64,000 bases of DNA from UBA5109 sp963975155 (lineage in GTDB: Bacteria > Pseudomonadota > Gammaproteobacteria > Pseudomonadales > Pseudohongiellaceae): positions 62,001 through 126,000 of the forward strand of contig CAXBFG010000001.1 in NCBI GenBank assembly GCA_963975155.1, given 5' to 3'. The translations under genes and the position numbers were made by a program. Each line of letters starts with the position of its first letter. The first letter of the stretch is position 1. Shown here in pieces: positions 25,112 through 33,726 of this stretch. The notes under the pieces are model-generated. The model worked only from the letters and a program-made list of their open reading frames with translations. It was not told where the DNA came from and ran no database searches.

Positions 25112-26020
25112 ATGCGGCGAAATAAGCTGTCAGGGACTGGTATCGCAGTCGCTCTTCTACAATTTGTTTTTATCAATTTTACTACCGCACAGCCACAACC
25201 ATTCCCTTCCGAAGGTGCCGATCTTTCAGGTATGTGGGCGGCATTAGTGCTGGAAGACTGGTATGACAGGTTACCTGGTGCTGGTCTGGGTGAGTACACG
25301 GGCATTCCCATGAATGACGCTGCGCGTCAAAAGGCTCTGTCCTGGGATGCTTCTATTTTATCTCAACCAGAACGCCAGGCTCAGCCACATCCGGCTCAAT
25401 ATTCTTTTCGGGGTCCGAGGCCTAATCTGCGGATTGATCGTATTCTGGAGCCGGTCACTGACCGGGTCATCGGTTACAGAACAATGGGGGCATATGGTAA
25501 TGCTGATCGGACAATCTGGCTGGATGGCAGAGCTCATCCTTCGGAGCGTCATGGCTTGCATCAGTGGAACGGATTTTCCACCGGAGTCTGGATTGATGGC
25601 ACTCTGGTCGTCACCACCACGCATATGAAGTACGGCGTTTATCAGCGCAATGGCGTTCCGGCCAGTCCCTATGCCGTCATGACAGAATACTGGTTTCGTA
25701 ATGGTGAATACCTGACGATGGTCAGTCACATAGAAGACCCCATTTATCTGGAAGAACCATTTGTACGAAGCCAGACATGGATATGGAATCCGCCGCAGGT
25801 TGTGGGTCAAAGACAGGCCTTTGAGCCGGTAGAAGAAGTTGCTATGGACAAGGGATGGGTTCCTCACTGGCCTCTGGGCACCAAACATACGGATATGGCT
25901 GAGCGATTGGGTATTGCAGTAGAAGCGACGACAGGTGGCAGCGTTACTATTTACCCTGAATACAGGGAGACTTTGCGGCAGATGCGTGAAGAATTTGAAC
26001 GAAACCAGTCTGCGGAATAA
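25112..26020 (+). CDS. Exported protein of unnamed A/C family, cassette 2 member A
   Basis: 302 aa; signal peptide ends near FTTAQ. The paralogue of 11016-11867: DLSGMWAALVLEDWYDRLPG, GEYTGIPMNDAARQKALSWD, PHPAQYSFRGPRPNLRI, RTIWLDGRAHP, HQWNGFSTGVW, LVVTTTHMKYGVYQRNG and DPIYLEEPFVR are all shared in order. The Cys before PHP in the cassette 1 copy (QCKPHP) is absent here (QAQPHP). The C-terminus is longer and charged. Function unknown; the strict conservation of the DGR-HP, HxWxGFSTG and TTHxK blocks suggests a shared active or binding site. Twelve bases separate it from member B. Confidence 0.8.
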   Translation: MRRNKLSGTGIAVALLQFVFINFTTAQPQPFPSEGADLSGMWAALVLEDWYDRLPGAGLGEYTGIPMNDAARQKALSWDASILSQPERQAQPHPAQYSFRGPRPNLRIDRILEPVTDRVIGYRTMGAYGNADRTIWLDGRAHPSERHGLHQWNGFSTGVWIDGTLVVTTTHMKYGVYQRNGVPASPYAVMTEYWFRNGEYLTMVSHIEDPIYLEEPFVRSQTWIWNPPQVVGQRQAFEPVEEVAMDKGWVPHWPLGTKHTDMAERLGIAVEATTGGSVTIYPEYRETLRQMREEFERNQSAE

Positions 26021-26032
26021 GGAAATTTCATC

Positions 26033-27010
26033 ATGCGAATAAATAATAATCACGCATTCTGTTCATACTCTGTTTTATTCATTTTTCTGGCAAGCATTTT
26101 TCCAGCTGCAGTTCTGGCACAAAGACCCATTCCGCTGGCTGCCGATAGTGAGGAAATTGAGGTCTTGCCCGTGCAAGGCAATATTTCGATGATTGCCACC
26201 GGAGGCAGCAATATCGCTGTGATGACCGGAAACCTGGGTTTGATAGTGGTAGACAGCGGGAATATCGAAGCCTCTGCTTTTGTGGTGGATGCGATCCAGA
26301 AACTTAGCGTTTATCCTCCACGTTATATCGTTAATACATCGGCCTTACCCGGACATCTGGCAGGAAATGAAGCCATTTCATCGATTGGTGAACCACTGCC
26401 TTCCAATGGAGGGGCTGATATAGCTGGTTTGGGTATTCCTATTGTTGGACATGTGAATAGTTTATCGGTTTTATTGAATGCTTTTGCCGATGAGTTGCCC
26501 TACGAATTCTGGCCAAATAATACTTTTTTCGGTGCAAGGAAGGCGCTTTATCTGAACGGTGAAGCCATTGAAATGATCTATCAGCCAGCTGCATTAACTG
26601 ATTCGGATATTATGGTGCACTTTCGTAAATCAGATGTGCTGGTAACCGGAGATATTTTTGATACGACCTCCTATCCGCATTTTTATACAGAGCTGGGGGG
26701 TAGCTTGCAAGGTGTCATTGATGCACTGAACCAGGTGATCGACATCACGGTACCAGAATTCAATCAACAGGGTGGTACTTTAATCATACCTGGTCATGGC
26801 CGTATCTCCAGTGAGTCAGATGTTGTGGAATATCGAGATATGCTGACCATCATACGCGACAGGGTTCAGTCCATGATCGACACAGGGCTGTCATTTGAAC
26901 AAATTCTGGCTATGCAGCCATCTCTAGAGTATGACGGCATCTATGGAAATGATTCAGGCGAATGGACAACAAGCATGTTTCTGGAGGCAGTCTATGAAGA
27001 TTTACGTTAA
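26033..27010 (+). CDS. Metallo-beta-lactamase-fold protein with lost zinc site, cassette 2 member B
   Basis: 325 aa; signal peptide ends at AVLAQ. Aligns from end to end with 11889-12869 (FRKSDV, TGDI, GGTLIIPGHGR, RDMLTIIRDRVQSMID), but the HGHGDH motif has become SALPGH: ligands His105, His107 and Asp109 are Ser103, Leu105 and Gly107; only the last His (108) remains. His190 is replaced by Leu188. Asp207 and His255 are kept. The frame is intact and has all other secondary-structure blocks, so it is a maintained protein, probably not a zinc hydrolase. It may bind a ligand or pair with another cassette protein (inference). Confidence 0.87.
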   Translation: MRINNNHAFCSYSVLFIFLASIFPAAVLAQRPIPLAADSEEIEVLPVQGNISMIATGGSNIAVMTGNLGLIVVDSGNIEASAFVVDAIQKLSVYPPRYIVNTSALPGHLAGNEAISSIGEPLPSNGGADIAGLGIPIVGHVNSLSVLLNAFADELPYEFWPNNTFFGARKALYLNGEAIEMIYQPAALTDSDIMVHFRKSDVLVTGDIFDTTSYPHFYTELGGSLQGVIDALNQVIDITVPEFNQQGGTLIIPGHGRISSESDVVEYRDMLTIIRDRVQSMIDTGLSFEQILAMQPSLEYDGIYGNDSGEWTTSMFLEAVYEDLR

Positions 27011-27872
27011 GCAAGGCATACTGAAAATATTCCTGACCCTGGGCCGTACCGTGTTAGGTCTTAGTATATTTTTATGCCTGGCAGCGCCGGCTTTTGCCCA
27101 GCGCTTTGGTGGTCCGGTTTCCCCGCAAGCGCCAGGTAGGGCTGAAGCGCCGATTGACCTGACAGGCACCTGGGTCTCACTGGTGACAGAGGATTGGGCT
27201 TATCGCATGGTAACCCCGGCAATCGGAGATACCATGAGTGTGCCAGTCAATGAGCTGGGCAAAAGCATAACGAATGCCTGGGATCTTGAGGCTGATAATG
27301 CCAATGGCTTGCAATGCAAGGCCTTTGGTGCGGCAAGAATTATGCGTGTGCCAACCCGCCTGCAAATAAGCTGGGAAGATGACTATACCCTGCGGATTGA
27401 CGCAGATGCGGGGACACAGACAAGACGTCTGAATTTTTCTCGTGAGGGTCGCCGTCCTATGTTAAGCATGATGCTGGAGTCTGCAAACCATGAAAGAAGC
27501 TGGCAGGGTTATACAGTGGCAGACTGGGAAAATATCATGATAAACCGGGGTAGTAATGCCGATCCTGAAGGAGAGCCTCCGGCTGGTGGAACATTGAAAG
27601 CTATCACCACACAAATGCGCGCCGGTTATCTCAGGCCCAATGGAATTCCCTACAGCGAAGATGCCATTGTGACAGAATACTTCAATCGCTTTACCGCTCC
27701 AACGGGCGAAGAATGGTTTGTAGTGACCACGATAGTTGATGACCCTTTGTACCTGTTTCAGCCTTATGTGACCAGTTCACATTTTCGTCGTGAGCCCGAT
27801 AATTCAAAATGGCAGCCGAGCCCCTGTGAAACCTGGGCTCCGCCTGCGGGAGCAATAGCACCTGGGTTCTAG
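26994..27872 (+). CDS. Exported protein of unnamed A/C family, cassette 2 member C
   Basis: 292 aa from the ATG at 26994, which overlaps the end of member B by 17 bases and has GGAGG upstream; the frame extends further left but that part lies inside member B. Signal peptide ends at AAPAFAQ. Mature blocks match 12880-13662: DLTGTWVSLVTEDWAYRM, GDTMSVPVNELGKSITNAWD, LQCKAFGAARIMRVPTRLQISW, QTRRLNFS, WQGYTVADWE, TTQMRAGYLRPNGIP and DDPLYLFQPYVTSSHFRRE. An extra PE/PP-rich insertion (DPEGEPPAGG) is present. Translational overlap with B suggests the two are made together in fixed ratio. Function unknown. Confidence 0.82.
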   Translation: MKIYVKQGILKIFLTLGRTVLGLSIFLCLAAPAFAQRFGGPVSPQAPGRAEAPIDLTGTWVSLVTEDWAYRMVTPAIGDTMSVPVNELGKSITNAWDLEADNANGLQCKAFGAARIMRVPTRLQISWEDDYTLRIDADAGTQTRRLNFSREGRRPMLSMMLESANHERSWQGYTVADWENIMINRGSNADPEGEPPAGGTLKAITTQMRAGYLRPNGIPYSEDAIVTEYFNRFTAPTGEEWFVVTTIVDDPLYLFQPYVTSSHFRREPDNSKWQPSPCETWAPPAGAIAPGF

Positions 27873-28029
27873 TCTTTTTGATTAGCATTAATGATGGCTT
27901 GAGAAAGTCACATAACCCGTGGCGGAAGTTCGTAAGTGAAAAGCGCATGCGAATAAGCTACAAACTGACCGCCACAGTGTGGTGTTTAAACTCACACTGA
28001 GTTCTTGTTTTTAGTTGCCCTGATTAAAA

Positions 28030-29643
28030 CTACGAGCTGCAGGAAAGCATTGAGGCGCCGGCCTTGTGTCTGGCCCATTCGGGACGTTTTGCTGCGAAAT
28101 GTTCTTTGCCTGGCTGTTCAGTGTAAGGTGACTTGAGGACTTCCTGAAGCTCATGAATTCGGCTATAACTTCCTTGCTCAGCTTTTTCAATAGCTTCCTG
28201 GGCCAGATAATTGCGCAGAACATAAAGAGGGTTCACGGCATTCATTTGCTGACGGCGACTTTCATCCGCTCTGCCATCATCCCGGAGGCGTTGTAAATAT
28301 CTGAGCAGCCAGGCTTTAATGTTATTGGCTTCGGATGGATCTATAGAATCCGCATAAAAGGCTTCACTGACTATGGATAATAAATAGTCTGCATCTGCAC
28401 CTTTCCCGACTTCCAGGTTTGCCAGCAGCCGAAAGAACAAAGTCATATCGGTTTCTGTATTTTTTAAATTACGCATCAAATCCTGAAATAATAATTCATC
28501 GCGTCCGGAGACAAAGTTAAGCAGGCCCAGTTTGCTGCTCATCATGTCGCGCCAGGCAATATCATAAATGGATTGGTACATAGCCAGGGCCTGCTCCAGC
28601 GCTTCGGCATCTTCAATTAGCGGGTAAATGGCATTCGCCAATTGATATAAATTCCAATGTGCTATTTCAGCCTGTTTGCCATAGGCATATCGGCGGCCAC
28701 CTGCGTCAGTTGTATTAGGTGTCCAGTAAGGGTCATAGTCTTCCAGCCAGCCATAAGGGCCATAGTCGACGGTCAGGCCGAGAATTGACATGTTGTCGGT
28801 ATTCATGACGCCGTGTACAAAGCCGACCCGCATCCATTCTGTTATCAAGCGTGCGGTTGAGCGACAGACTTCATTGAACCAGAGCAGATATACTTCTTTA
28901 GAAGGCTTGCCGAGATGTGGGAAAAAATATTCAATGGTGTAATCTGCAAGTTTTTTTAATATATCTATTTGATTGCGTGATGTGAATAGTTCGAAGTTTC
29001 CGAAACGTATAAAAGAGGGTGCAGCCCGACAAACAATGGCACCTGGCTCCATGCTTGAATGCCCATCGTAAAACATGTCTCGTTCAACTTGGGTGCCTGT
29101 TGTCAGCAAGGACAGCGCTCGTGTTGTCGGGACTCTTAAATGGTGCATGGCTTCACTGCACAGGAATTCCCGTATAGATGAGCGTAACACGGCAAAGCCA
29201 TCAGCATTTCTGGAATATGGCGTAGGCCCCGCACCTTTTAATTGCAGTGACCAGCGTCGGGCATGCTTACCTACAATTTCGCCAAGATTTATCGCACGGC
29301 CGTCACCGAGTTGGCCAGCCCACTTTCCAAACTGATGGCCACCATAACAGGCGGCAAAGGGTTGCATACCTGGCAAGAGCTCGGTTCCGCTAAATACATC
29401 TACGAAACGTTGAGTCAGGCATTCCGTGGGATTCAGACCAAGTTCCATTGCTAATTCGCGTGAATAGCTTACCAGAGCAGCCTTGGGAAATGGCATGGGG
29501 CTTACTCTGGAATAGCAGGCAGCATTAACCAGACGGCTATTGTTGTCGATAACAGGGTCAGCGGGTAATGCCCGGGTGAAGCTGTTATCAAATTTCAGGG
29601 AATCAAGGGTCCCTAGGGAGGAGATCGCAGACATGTGTAACAA
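28030..29643 (-). CDS. selO: Protein adenylyltransferase SelO (YdiU family)
   Basis: 537 aa. SelO is a pseudokinase-fold enzyme that transfers AMP to Ser, Thr or Tyr of target proteins, linked to redox stress. Recognisable parts are ACYGGHQFGKWAGQLGDGRA, LQLKGAGPTPYSRNADG (with the ATP-binding Lys), SSIREFLCSEAMHHLRVPT, VHGVMNTDNMSILGLTVDYGPY (catalytic-loop region with the metal-binding Asn/Asp) and the C-terminal SCSS tail, where animal homologues carry selenocysteine. Length is slightly above 480-aa bacterial forms. An internal ATG at 29634 is an alternative start. Convergent with cassette 2. Confidence 0.95.
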   Translation of the reverse strand: MLHMSAISSLGTLDSLKFDNSFTRALPADPVIDNNSRLVNAACYSRVSPMPFPKAALVSYSRELAMELGLNPTECLTQRFVDVFSGTELLPGMQPFAACYGGHQFGKWAGQLGDGRAINLGEIVGKHARRWSLQLKGAGPTPYSRNADGFAVLRSSIREFLCSEAMHHLRVPTTRALSLLTTGTQVERDMFYDGHSSMEPGAIVCRAAPSFIRFGNFELFTSRNQIDILKKLADYTIEYFFPHLGKPSKEVYLLWFNEVCRSTARLITEWMRVGFVHGVMNTDNMSILGLTVDYGPYGWLEDYDPYWTPNTTDAGGRRYAYGKQAEIAHWNLYQLANAIYPLIEDAEALEQALAMYQSIYDIAWRDMMSSKLGLLNFVSGRDELLFQDLMRNLKNTETDMTLFFRLLANLEVGKGADADYLLSIVSEAFYADSIDPSEANNIKAWLLRYLQRLRDDGRADESRRQQMNAVNPLYVLRNYLAQEAIEKAEQGSYSRIHELQEVLKSPYTEQPGKEHFAAKRPEWARHKAGASMLSCSS

Positions 29644-29806
29644 CTCGTGTGACTAGAACTCTATTCTATCGTGCTGCCAGCAGGAATATAAGTCATGGGG
29701 TTTTGCTTATCTACATGCCATTGCATAGAATCCCTGTTGCCGTCATGAATAAGTTCAGCTGAACCGACTATTGATTAACCATGAAACTAAATTGCCCGGG
29801 TAACTT

Positions 29807-30769
29807 ATGCTAGATACCAAACCCTTATTACTTGATACCGATTTTCCGCCGATTTTTCGGGACAAGCTGCATACCCTACAGGTCAATCTTGGCTATCTTT
29901 GCAATTTGAGCTGTGTTCATTGTCATGTGAATGCCGGGCCGACACGCAAGGAGATTATGAGCCTTGAAGTGGTTGATCTGATTATCCAGACCCTCAGGCA
30001 GTTTGATATTCAGACACTAGACCTTACCGGTGGTGCCCCCGAGATGAATCCACACTTTCGTCATCTGGTAAGCAGCGCCCGGGCCATGGGTATAGAGGTT
30101 ATTGATCGTTGTAATCTGATGATTCTGCTTGAACCAGCTTATGAAAATACCGCACAGTTTTTAGCAGATCATAAAGTAAACATAACAGCTTCCTTGCCTT
30201 GTTATTCTGAACAGAATGTTGAAAAGCAGCGTGGCAAAGGAATTTTTGATGGCAGTATCAAGGCCTTGCAGCAACTTAATAAACTCGGCTACGGCATCGA
30301 CCCGGACTTGGTCCTCAATCTGGTTTATAACCCGCAGGATTTAAATCTACCTCCCGGCCAGGCCGGACTGGAAGCCGATTACAAACGAATTCTCAGGGAA
30401 AAATACGCGATTGAATTTAATCAGTTATTTACCATAACCAATATGCCTATCAGCCGCTTCGGTGGCTGGTTGCTGGCGAAAGGTCTGTATGAAGAGTATA
30501 TGGACATTCTGAAGAATGCCTATACAGCCTCTAATTTAGATACGCTTATGTGCAGGAATCTGCTGAGTATTGATTATCAGGGTTACGTCTATGATTGTGA
30601 TTTTAATCAGATGCTGGCTATTCCCTTGATTGGCAGCAACAGGCTTAAACCTCATCTCAGGGATATACTTGATCAGGATTTAACAGGCAATCCGATCGCT
30701 ATTGGGGAGCACTGTTACGGTTGTACGGCGGGACAGGGTAGCAGCTGTGGTGGAGCTCTGAATGATTAG
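29807..30769 (+). CDS. arsS: Arsenosugar biosynthesis radical SAM protein ArsS
   Basis: 320 aa. Radical SAM enzyme proposed to join the adenosyl-derived ribose with dimethylarsenic in arsenosugar formation. The cluster-binding CxxxCxxC is at Cys32, Cys36 and Cys39 (CNLSCVHCHVNAGPTR), followed by LDLTGGAPEMNPHFR and a Cys-rich C-terminal domain (MCRNLLSIDYQGYVYDCDFNQML, HCYGCTAGQGSSCGGAL). Some relatives have selenocysteine in the C-terminal region; here it is all Cys. It is followed by two glycosyltransferase-like genes of the families that co-occur with it. No arsenite methyltransferase (arsM) is in the window. Confidence 0.9.
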   Translation: MLDTKPLLLDTDFPPIFRDKLHTLQVNLGYLCNLSCVHCHVNAGPTRKEIMSLEVVDLIIQTLRQFDIQTLDLTGGAPEMNPHFRHLVSSARAMGIEVIDRCNLMILLEPAYENTAQFLADHKVNITASLPCYSEQNVEKQRGKGIFDGSIKALQQLNKLGYGIDPDLVLNLVYNPQDLNLPPGQAGLEADYKRILREKYAIEFNQLFTITNMPISRFGGWLLAKGLYEEYMDILKNAYTASNLDTLMCRNLLSIDYQGYVYDCDFNQMLAIPLIGSNRLKPHLRDILDQDLTGNPIAIGEHCYGCTAGQGSSCGGALND

Positions 30770-30826
30770 CCCGGGCATGCCGTCTGTAATTAATCCCATT
30801 CAGCATAGCTGAGCACTGACTCAATT

Positions 30827-31528
30827 ATGTCTTCGGATAGCATAAAAATAAGTATCGTTATTCCTGTGCTAAATGAAGCAGAGGCCTTGAACAGACTGCT
30901 GCCTTCCCTGCAAACTTACCGCAAAAACGGTCACGAAATTATTCTGGTAGATGGTGGCAGCCATGATCGAACCCTGGCAGTAGCCAGACCATTGGTTGAC
31001 CGTTATATACAGACAGTCAAGGGTCGTTCGCATCAAATGAATGAAGGGGCGGAAGTTGCCAGGCACGCCATATTACTTTTTTTACATGCAGATAGTGTTC
31101 TTCCTGAGACTGCGGATAAATTTATTATCGAGGCACTTGATTCGGGGCGGCATTGCTGGGGGCGTTTTAATATCAGACTAAGCAACACAAGAATTGCCTA
31201 TAAAGTAATAGCCTGGGCAATCAATCTGAAAAGCACCCTGAGCGGTATTGCGACAGGAGATCAGGCTATTTTTGTACGCAAGAAGGACTTCGAGGATATT
31301 GGTGCTTATGATCGCATCCCGTTAATGGAAGACGTGGCACTCAGTAAAAAATTATTGAAGCTGTCACGACCCGCCTGTATTAAATCCAAACTAACCACAT
31401 CAAGTCGCCGTTGGGAAAAACATGGCATTTGCAATACCATTTTCCTGATGTGGCGTCTTCGAATAGCCTATTTTTTCGGTGTAAGACCAGACAAACTGGT
31501 AGAACATTATTATCCTGATTCAAAATAG
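30827..31528 (+). CDS. Arsenosugar-type family 2 glycosyltransferase (TIGR04283 group)
   Basis: 233 aa, cytoplasmic GT-A fold. Starts ISIVIPVLNEAEALNRLLPSL, then EIILVDGGSHDRT (nucleotide binding), LLFLHADSVLP (the DxD-like site), GDQAIFVRK and YDRIPLMEDVALSK. This set is typical of the TIGR04283 group found with ArsS. It lies 57 bp after arsS and its stop overlaps the next gene, so the three form one operon. It probably adds the sugar aglycone in arsenosugar or related lipid synthesis; the acceptor is not known. Confidence 0.87.
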   Translation: MSSDSIKISIVIPVLNEAEALNRLLPSLQTYRKNGHEIILVDGGSHDRTLAVARPLVDRYIQTVKGRSHQMNEGAEVARHAILLFLHADSVLPETADKFIIEALDSGRHCWGRFNIRLSNTRIAYKVIAWAINLKSTLSGIATGDQAIFVRKKDFEDIGAYDRIPLMEDVALSKKLLKLSRPACIKSKLTTSSRRWEKHGICNTIFLMWRLRIAYFFGVRPDKLVEHYYPDSK

Positions 31529-32151
31529 TGCCAATGCCTGATTCTGAAAAATATCAGCAGTTTCCTGAAGCCTGCATAGTAATGTTTGCCAAGGCGCCCG
31601 TACCTGGCAAAGTAAAAACCCGACTGATACCGGCCTTAGGTGAGCAAGGCGCTCTGGATTTGTATCTTTGGTTATTACAGAGACAAATGCTGGTGCTAAA
31701 CAACAGCCGCTTATGCAGCACGCAACTCTGGGTGGATCAGAATCCTGAGTATCCTGTATTTAAGCAGTTCAAGGGCGTGATAAAGGTACAAAAGGGACAA
31801 AGCCTGGGAGATAGAATGGCCGATGCTGTTCAAACTGTTTTGAGACACTATAAAGCAGTTTTAATTATAGGCAGTGATTGTCCGGAAATTGATGATGCCT
31901 ATCTTGAACAGGCTTTGCTCAGGTTAAATGACAATGCGACCGATGTAGTGCTGGGTCCGGCGCTGGATGGAGGCTATGTGCTCATTGGCATGAAGCAAGC
32001 CTGCGAGGCATTGTTTGAGGGAATAGAGTGGGGTACGGAGAGCGTGCGACGGGATACACTTAAACTGATCAGCAGCCATGGCCTGACTCATGCTGAACTT
32101 CCCTTTTTAAGGGATATAGATACAGCAGAGGATTTAAAAAGCCTGTTATAA
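31528..32151 (+). CDS. Arsenosugar-type glycosyltransferase (TIGR04282/DUF2064)
   Basis: 207 aa. Nucleotidyl/glycosyltransferase-A-like fold with MFAKAPVPGKVKTRLIPALG at the N-terminus (the PGKVKTRL loop), IIGSDCPEI and GPALDGGYVLIGM, then DIDTAEDL at the C-terminus. These mark the DUF2064/TIGR04282 group that accompanies TIGR04283 and ArsS. The GTG start overlaps the previous stop (TAGTG); an ATG two codons later is also possible. Its exact donor and acceptor are unknown. Confidence 0.88.
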   Translation: MPMPDSEKYQQFPEACIVMFAKAPVPGKVKTRLIPALGEQGALDLYLWLLQRQMLVLNNSRLCSTQLWVDQNPEYPVFKQFKGVIKVQKGQSLGDRMADAVQTVLRHYKAVLIIGSDCPEIDDAYLEQALLRLNDNATDVVLGPALDGGYVLIGMKQACEALFEGIEWGTESVRRDTLKLISSHGLTHAELPFLRDIDTAEDLKSLL

Positions 32152-32203
32152 TTCCGCGCACTGGTTGTGTTTATTCACATGTATTAAAAGCATTTATAAG
32201 ACT

Positions 32204-33724
32204 ATGGCTCAAGAACCCAAAGTCGTCATTATCGATGACGATAAACTATCGACACACAACTGGAAAATTCTGCTTAAATTTATCAGTGAAGATGTTATGG
32301 CATTCAGTGCCGAACACTGGGCCCGTTACAATTTTGAACAGAATAATGACCAACCCTTTCTTGCTGTACTTATTGGCAAGTTGATGGACAGTGCTTTTAA
32401 TGAAAGCGCGTTTGAAGATTTGGTCAAAAGCATTCATGATCTTCATCCTAAAATACCCATACTTCTGAATTGCGATGATACTTTTATCCATAATTTACCG
32501 GAGAGTAGTCAGCCATGGGTTATTCAGCTGCCGGTAAACATCGAATACTTAACCTTAATCCGGATGCTCGAATATGCTCGCCAACTTTCTGGCTTAGAGT
32601 TAAAGCAATCTAAAAGTAAGATTATCTCCGAACATGGAACCCCCTTGTTCAGAACTCTGGTGGGTGACAGCGCTTTAATGACCCAGGTGCGTGAATTAAT
32701 TCACCAAGTTGCAAAACGAAATATAAATGTACTTTTGCTTGGCGAATCGGGGACAGGCAAGGAGATAGTAGCCCGCAATATTCATTATCATTCGGGTCGT
32801 GGTGAAAAGCCTTTCGTCATTGTTAATTGCGCTGCACAGGGTGAGCAATTCGAAGCCAGCTTATTTGGTCGTAGCAGAGCAGTGCAACTGGAAGAGGGTG
32901 CCGGATATCTGGAACAAGCAAATGGAGGCACTTTGTTTCTCGATAAGATTGAAGAAATGCCACTCTCCGTTCAGGCCCGCTTACTCAGTTTTCTGGATGA
33001 AAAATCATTTCACCGACTTGGGGAAAATGAAAAGCGCCATGCTGATGTGCGAGTCGTAGTGGCAACAAATTCAGATTTAAAGCAAAAAGTAAGGAGTGGC
33101 GAATTCAGGGAAGATTTATATTATTTGTTGAATGTTGTTCCAATTGAAATGCCGGCTTTGCGTGAACATGCTGAAGATATTCCTGATTTGCTGGCAGAAT
33201 TGATAACTCGGCTGGAACATGAGGGACAGAAAGCAGTGCGCCTGAATTCAAGCGCAATTGACGGACTGAAACGCTACCACTGGCCAGGCAATGTTCGTGA
33301 ATTAACCAATCTCATCGAACGTTTGTCTGTCATTCATGAAGGTAAAATTATTGGCTTGACCGAGTTGCCGGTTGAATACCAGGTCAAACCAGAGGATATG
33401 ACGACGGAAGGCCGGGCAGGAATACAGGGAGTAAAAACAGATCAGCAAATTGAAGGTGATGCTTCAGAAATTGAGGGAGAAATTACTGTTGCCAAAGCGC
33501 AGGCTGATTTGAAGATGCCACTTGAGAAAAAATCATTTCTCAAGATAATGTCACCATTGACAGCAGACAATCTGGCATTGTATTTGCGAAATTTCGAAAA
33601 GGAATTATTGCAGGCAGCTTTGGAAGACAGCGCCGGTATTGAGAAATTTGCAGCTCAACGTATGAATATCGATGAACAGGTTTTGCAGGAAAAACTTCAG
33701 GAGCACGCTTTAATTCAGACCTGA
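32204..33724 (+). CDS. FleQ-like sigma-54 activator homologue with degenerate ATPase motifs
   Basis: 506 aa from the ATG at 32204 (the frame could begin at a TTG 39 bases earlier). Domains: FleQ-type receiver-like domain (about 6-125), AAA+ domain (about 150-385), C-terminal Fis-type helix region (about 455-506). Walker A GESGTGKE (180-187) is intact. However, the GAFTGA sigma-54 loop is missing (FGRSRAVQLEEGAGYLE), Walker B reads LFLDKIEE with Lys248 replacing the catalytic Glu, and the second arginine finger is Leu308 (REDLYYLLN, normally YYRLN). DNA-binding residues of the last helix are also replaced (EQVLQEKLQEHA). It can probably bind ATP but not activate sigma-54; perhaps a partner or antagonist of a true FleQ. 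No flagellar genes nearby. Confidence 0.82.
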   Translation: MAQEPKVVIIDDDKLSTHNWKILLKFISEDVMAFSAEHWARYNFEQNNDQPFLAVLIGKLMDSAFNESAFEDLVKSIHDLHPKIPILLNCDDTFIHNLPESSQPWVIQLPVNIEYLTLIRMLEYARQLSGLELKQSKSKIISEHGTPLFRTLVGDSALMTQVRELIHQVAKRNINVLLLGESGTGKEIVARNIHYHSGRGEKPFVIVNCAAQGEQFEASLFGRSRAVQLEEGAGYLEQANGGTLFLDKIEEMPLSVQARLLSFLDEKSFHRLGENEKRHADVRVVVATNSDLKQKVRSGEFREDLYYLLNVVPIEMPALREHAEDIPDLLAELITRLEHEGQKAVRLNSSAIDGLKRYHWPGNVRELTNLIERLSVIHEGKIIGLTELPVEYQVKPEDMTTEGRAGIQGVKTDQQIEGDASEIEGEITVAKAQADLKMPLEKKSFLKIMSPLTADNLALYLRNFEKELLQAALEDSAGIEKFAAQRMNIDEQVLQEKLQEHALIQT

Positions 33725-33726
33725 AA

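Noticed and set aside
1..32000. Genomic island or prophage in the accessory half
   Set aside because: No integrase, transposase, phage genes or tRNA-derived direct repeats were seen, even though tRNA-Pro and tRNA-Arg lie in the region.
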